Source of the DNA: Candidatus Nomurabacteria bacterium
Lineage (GTDB): Bacteria > Patescibacteriota > Minisyncoccia > Phycocordibacterales > UBA5272
Length of the DNA stretch: 19,834 bases
Direction of reading: 5' to 3'
Assembly (NCBI GenBank): GCA_003518045.1
Contig: DOZK01000026.1
Location: forward strand, 1 to 19,834
The position numbers were made by a program, and so were the translations under genes. Below the pieces are notes generated by a model. That model saw nothing but the letters and a program-made list of their open reading frames with translations. It was not told where the DNA came from and ran no database searches. Below are positions 19,783-19,834 of the stretch, in pieces (the first letter of the stretch is position 1; each line of letters begins with the position of its first letter).

Positions 19783-19834
19783 ATGTTTAAAAAAATAGAA
19801 GAAAGTGTGGAGAATGCAACAATTACGCAAAGAA
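19783..19834 (+). CDS. Start of an unidentified gene, cut by the window edge
   Basis: An open frame beginning MFKKIEESVENATITQR runs off the right end. Only 17 residues are visible, so no family can be named. The 97-bp gap after the Nudix gene shows no clear promoter or terminator. Confidence 0.4.
   Translation, partial: MFKKIEESVENATITQR

Noticed and set aside
1..19834. CRISPR arrays, tRNA, rRNA, integrase or transposase genes.
   Set aside because: No regularly spaced repeats, cloverleaf-type sequences or recognisable recombinase motifs were seen on either strand.

Overview
The window looks like a chromosomal segment of a Candidate Phyla Radiation (Patescibacteria, probably Parcubacteria-like) bacterium. 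The bulk is AT-rich and the proteins are compact. The encoded set (zinc-ribbon L28, TrmB-like regulator, DUF378 protein, ComEC, and a conserved one-helix protein of unknown function) fits that group, and many start codons sit only 5-8 nt behind a -10 box, as for leaderless mRNAs. The taxonomic call is inference from gene content and style; no rRNA is present.

Region 1 (125-3135) is the most unusual. A small minus-strand gene with two HxT motifs (2H phosphoesterase-like) is followed by a GC-richer minus-strand island. The island runs from a consensus promoter (TTGACA-16-TATAAT, 3108-3135) to an intrinsic terminator (620-652). In transcription order it holds: a DUF1874 / AcrIII-1-type cyclic-tetra-adenylate ring nuclease; about 300 nt of hairpins; a protein with an RNA-polymerase-alpha-CTD-like domain; a type III hammerhead ribozyme; about 280 nt of structured RNA; a second type III hammerhead; a 36-aa membrane peptide; a 24-aa peptide; and a 101-aa protein of unknown function. 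Every core base of both hammerheads matches the consensus, and their stems differ by compensatory changes. Cleavage at both sites would release a 339-nt RNA carrying one complete ribozyme core, the layout of viroid-like or retrozyme-like circular RNAs. This is the best candidate here for an undescribed system. The island genes have clear Shine-Dalgarno sequences, unlike most of the surrounding genes.

Region 2 (3122-4424) has a TrmB-like regulator transcribed divergently from the island, with promoters sharing one palindromic -35, then a small DUF378 membrane protein and a bidirectional terminator.

Region 3 (4465-11786, minus strand) is a dispersed str locus in the order rpsL, a 1071-aa secreted multidomain protein, rpsG, fusA. 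Hairpin terminators separate the genes. A structured repeat family with compensating stems follows fusA and rpsG and has a diverged relative upstream of rpsL.

Region 4 (12029-14248) has a one-helix protein of unknown function, an M50 site-2-type metalloprotease, rpmB (L28) and another membrane-anchored protein.

Region 5 (14295-17904) carries a ComEC DNA-uptake channel split into a membrane protein and a separate membrane-tethered metallo-beta-lactamase-fold protein. A DedA/VTT gene lies between them on the other strand. Near-identical 77-bp repeats lie outside the two comEC parts, and a terminator-like hairpin lies inside the comEC reading frame.

Region 6 (17921-19834) has an RNase HI swollen by repeat-derived inserts, a RelB/DinJ-RelE/YafQ toxin-antitoxin pair behind a 32-bp perfect palindrome, a Nudix hydrolase and the start of one more gene.
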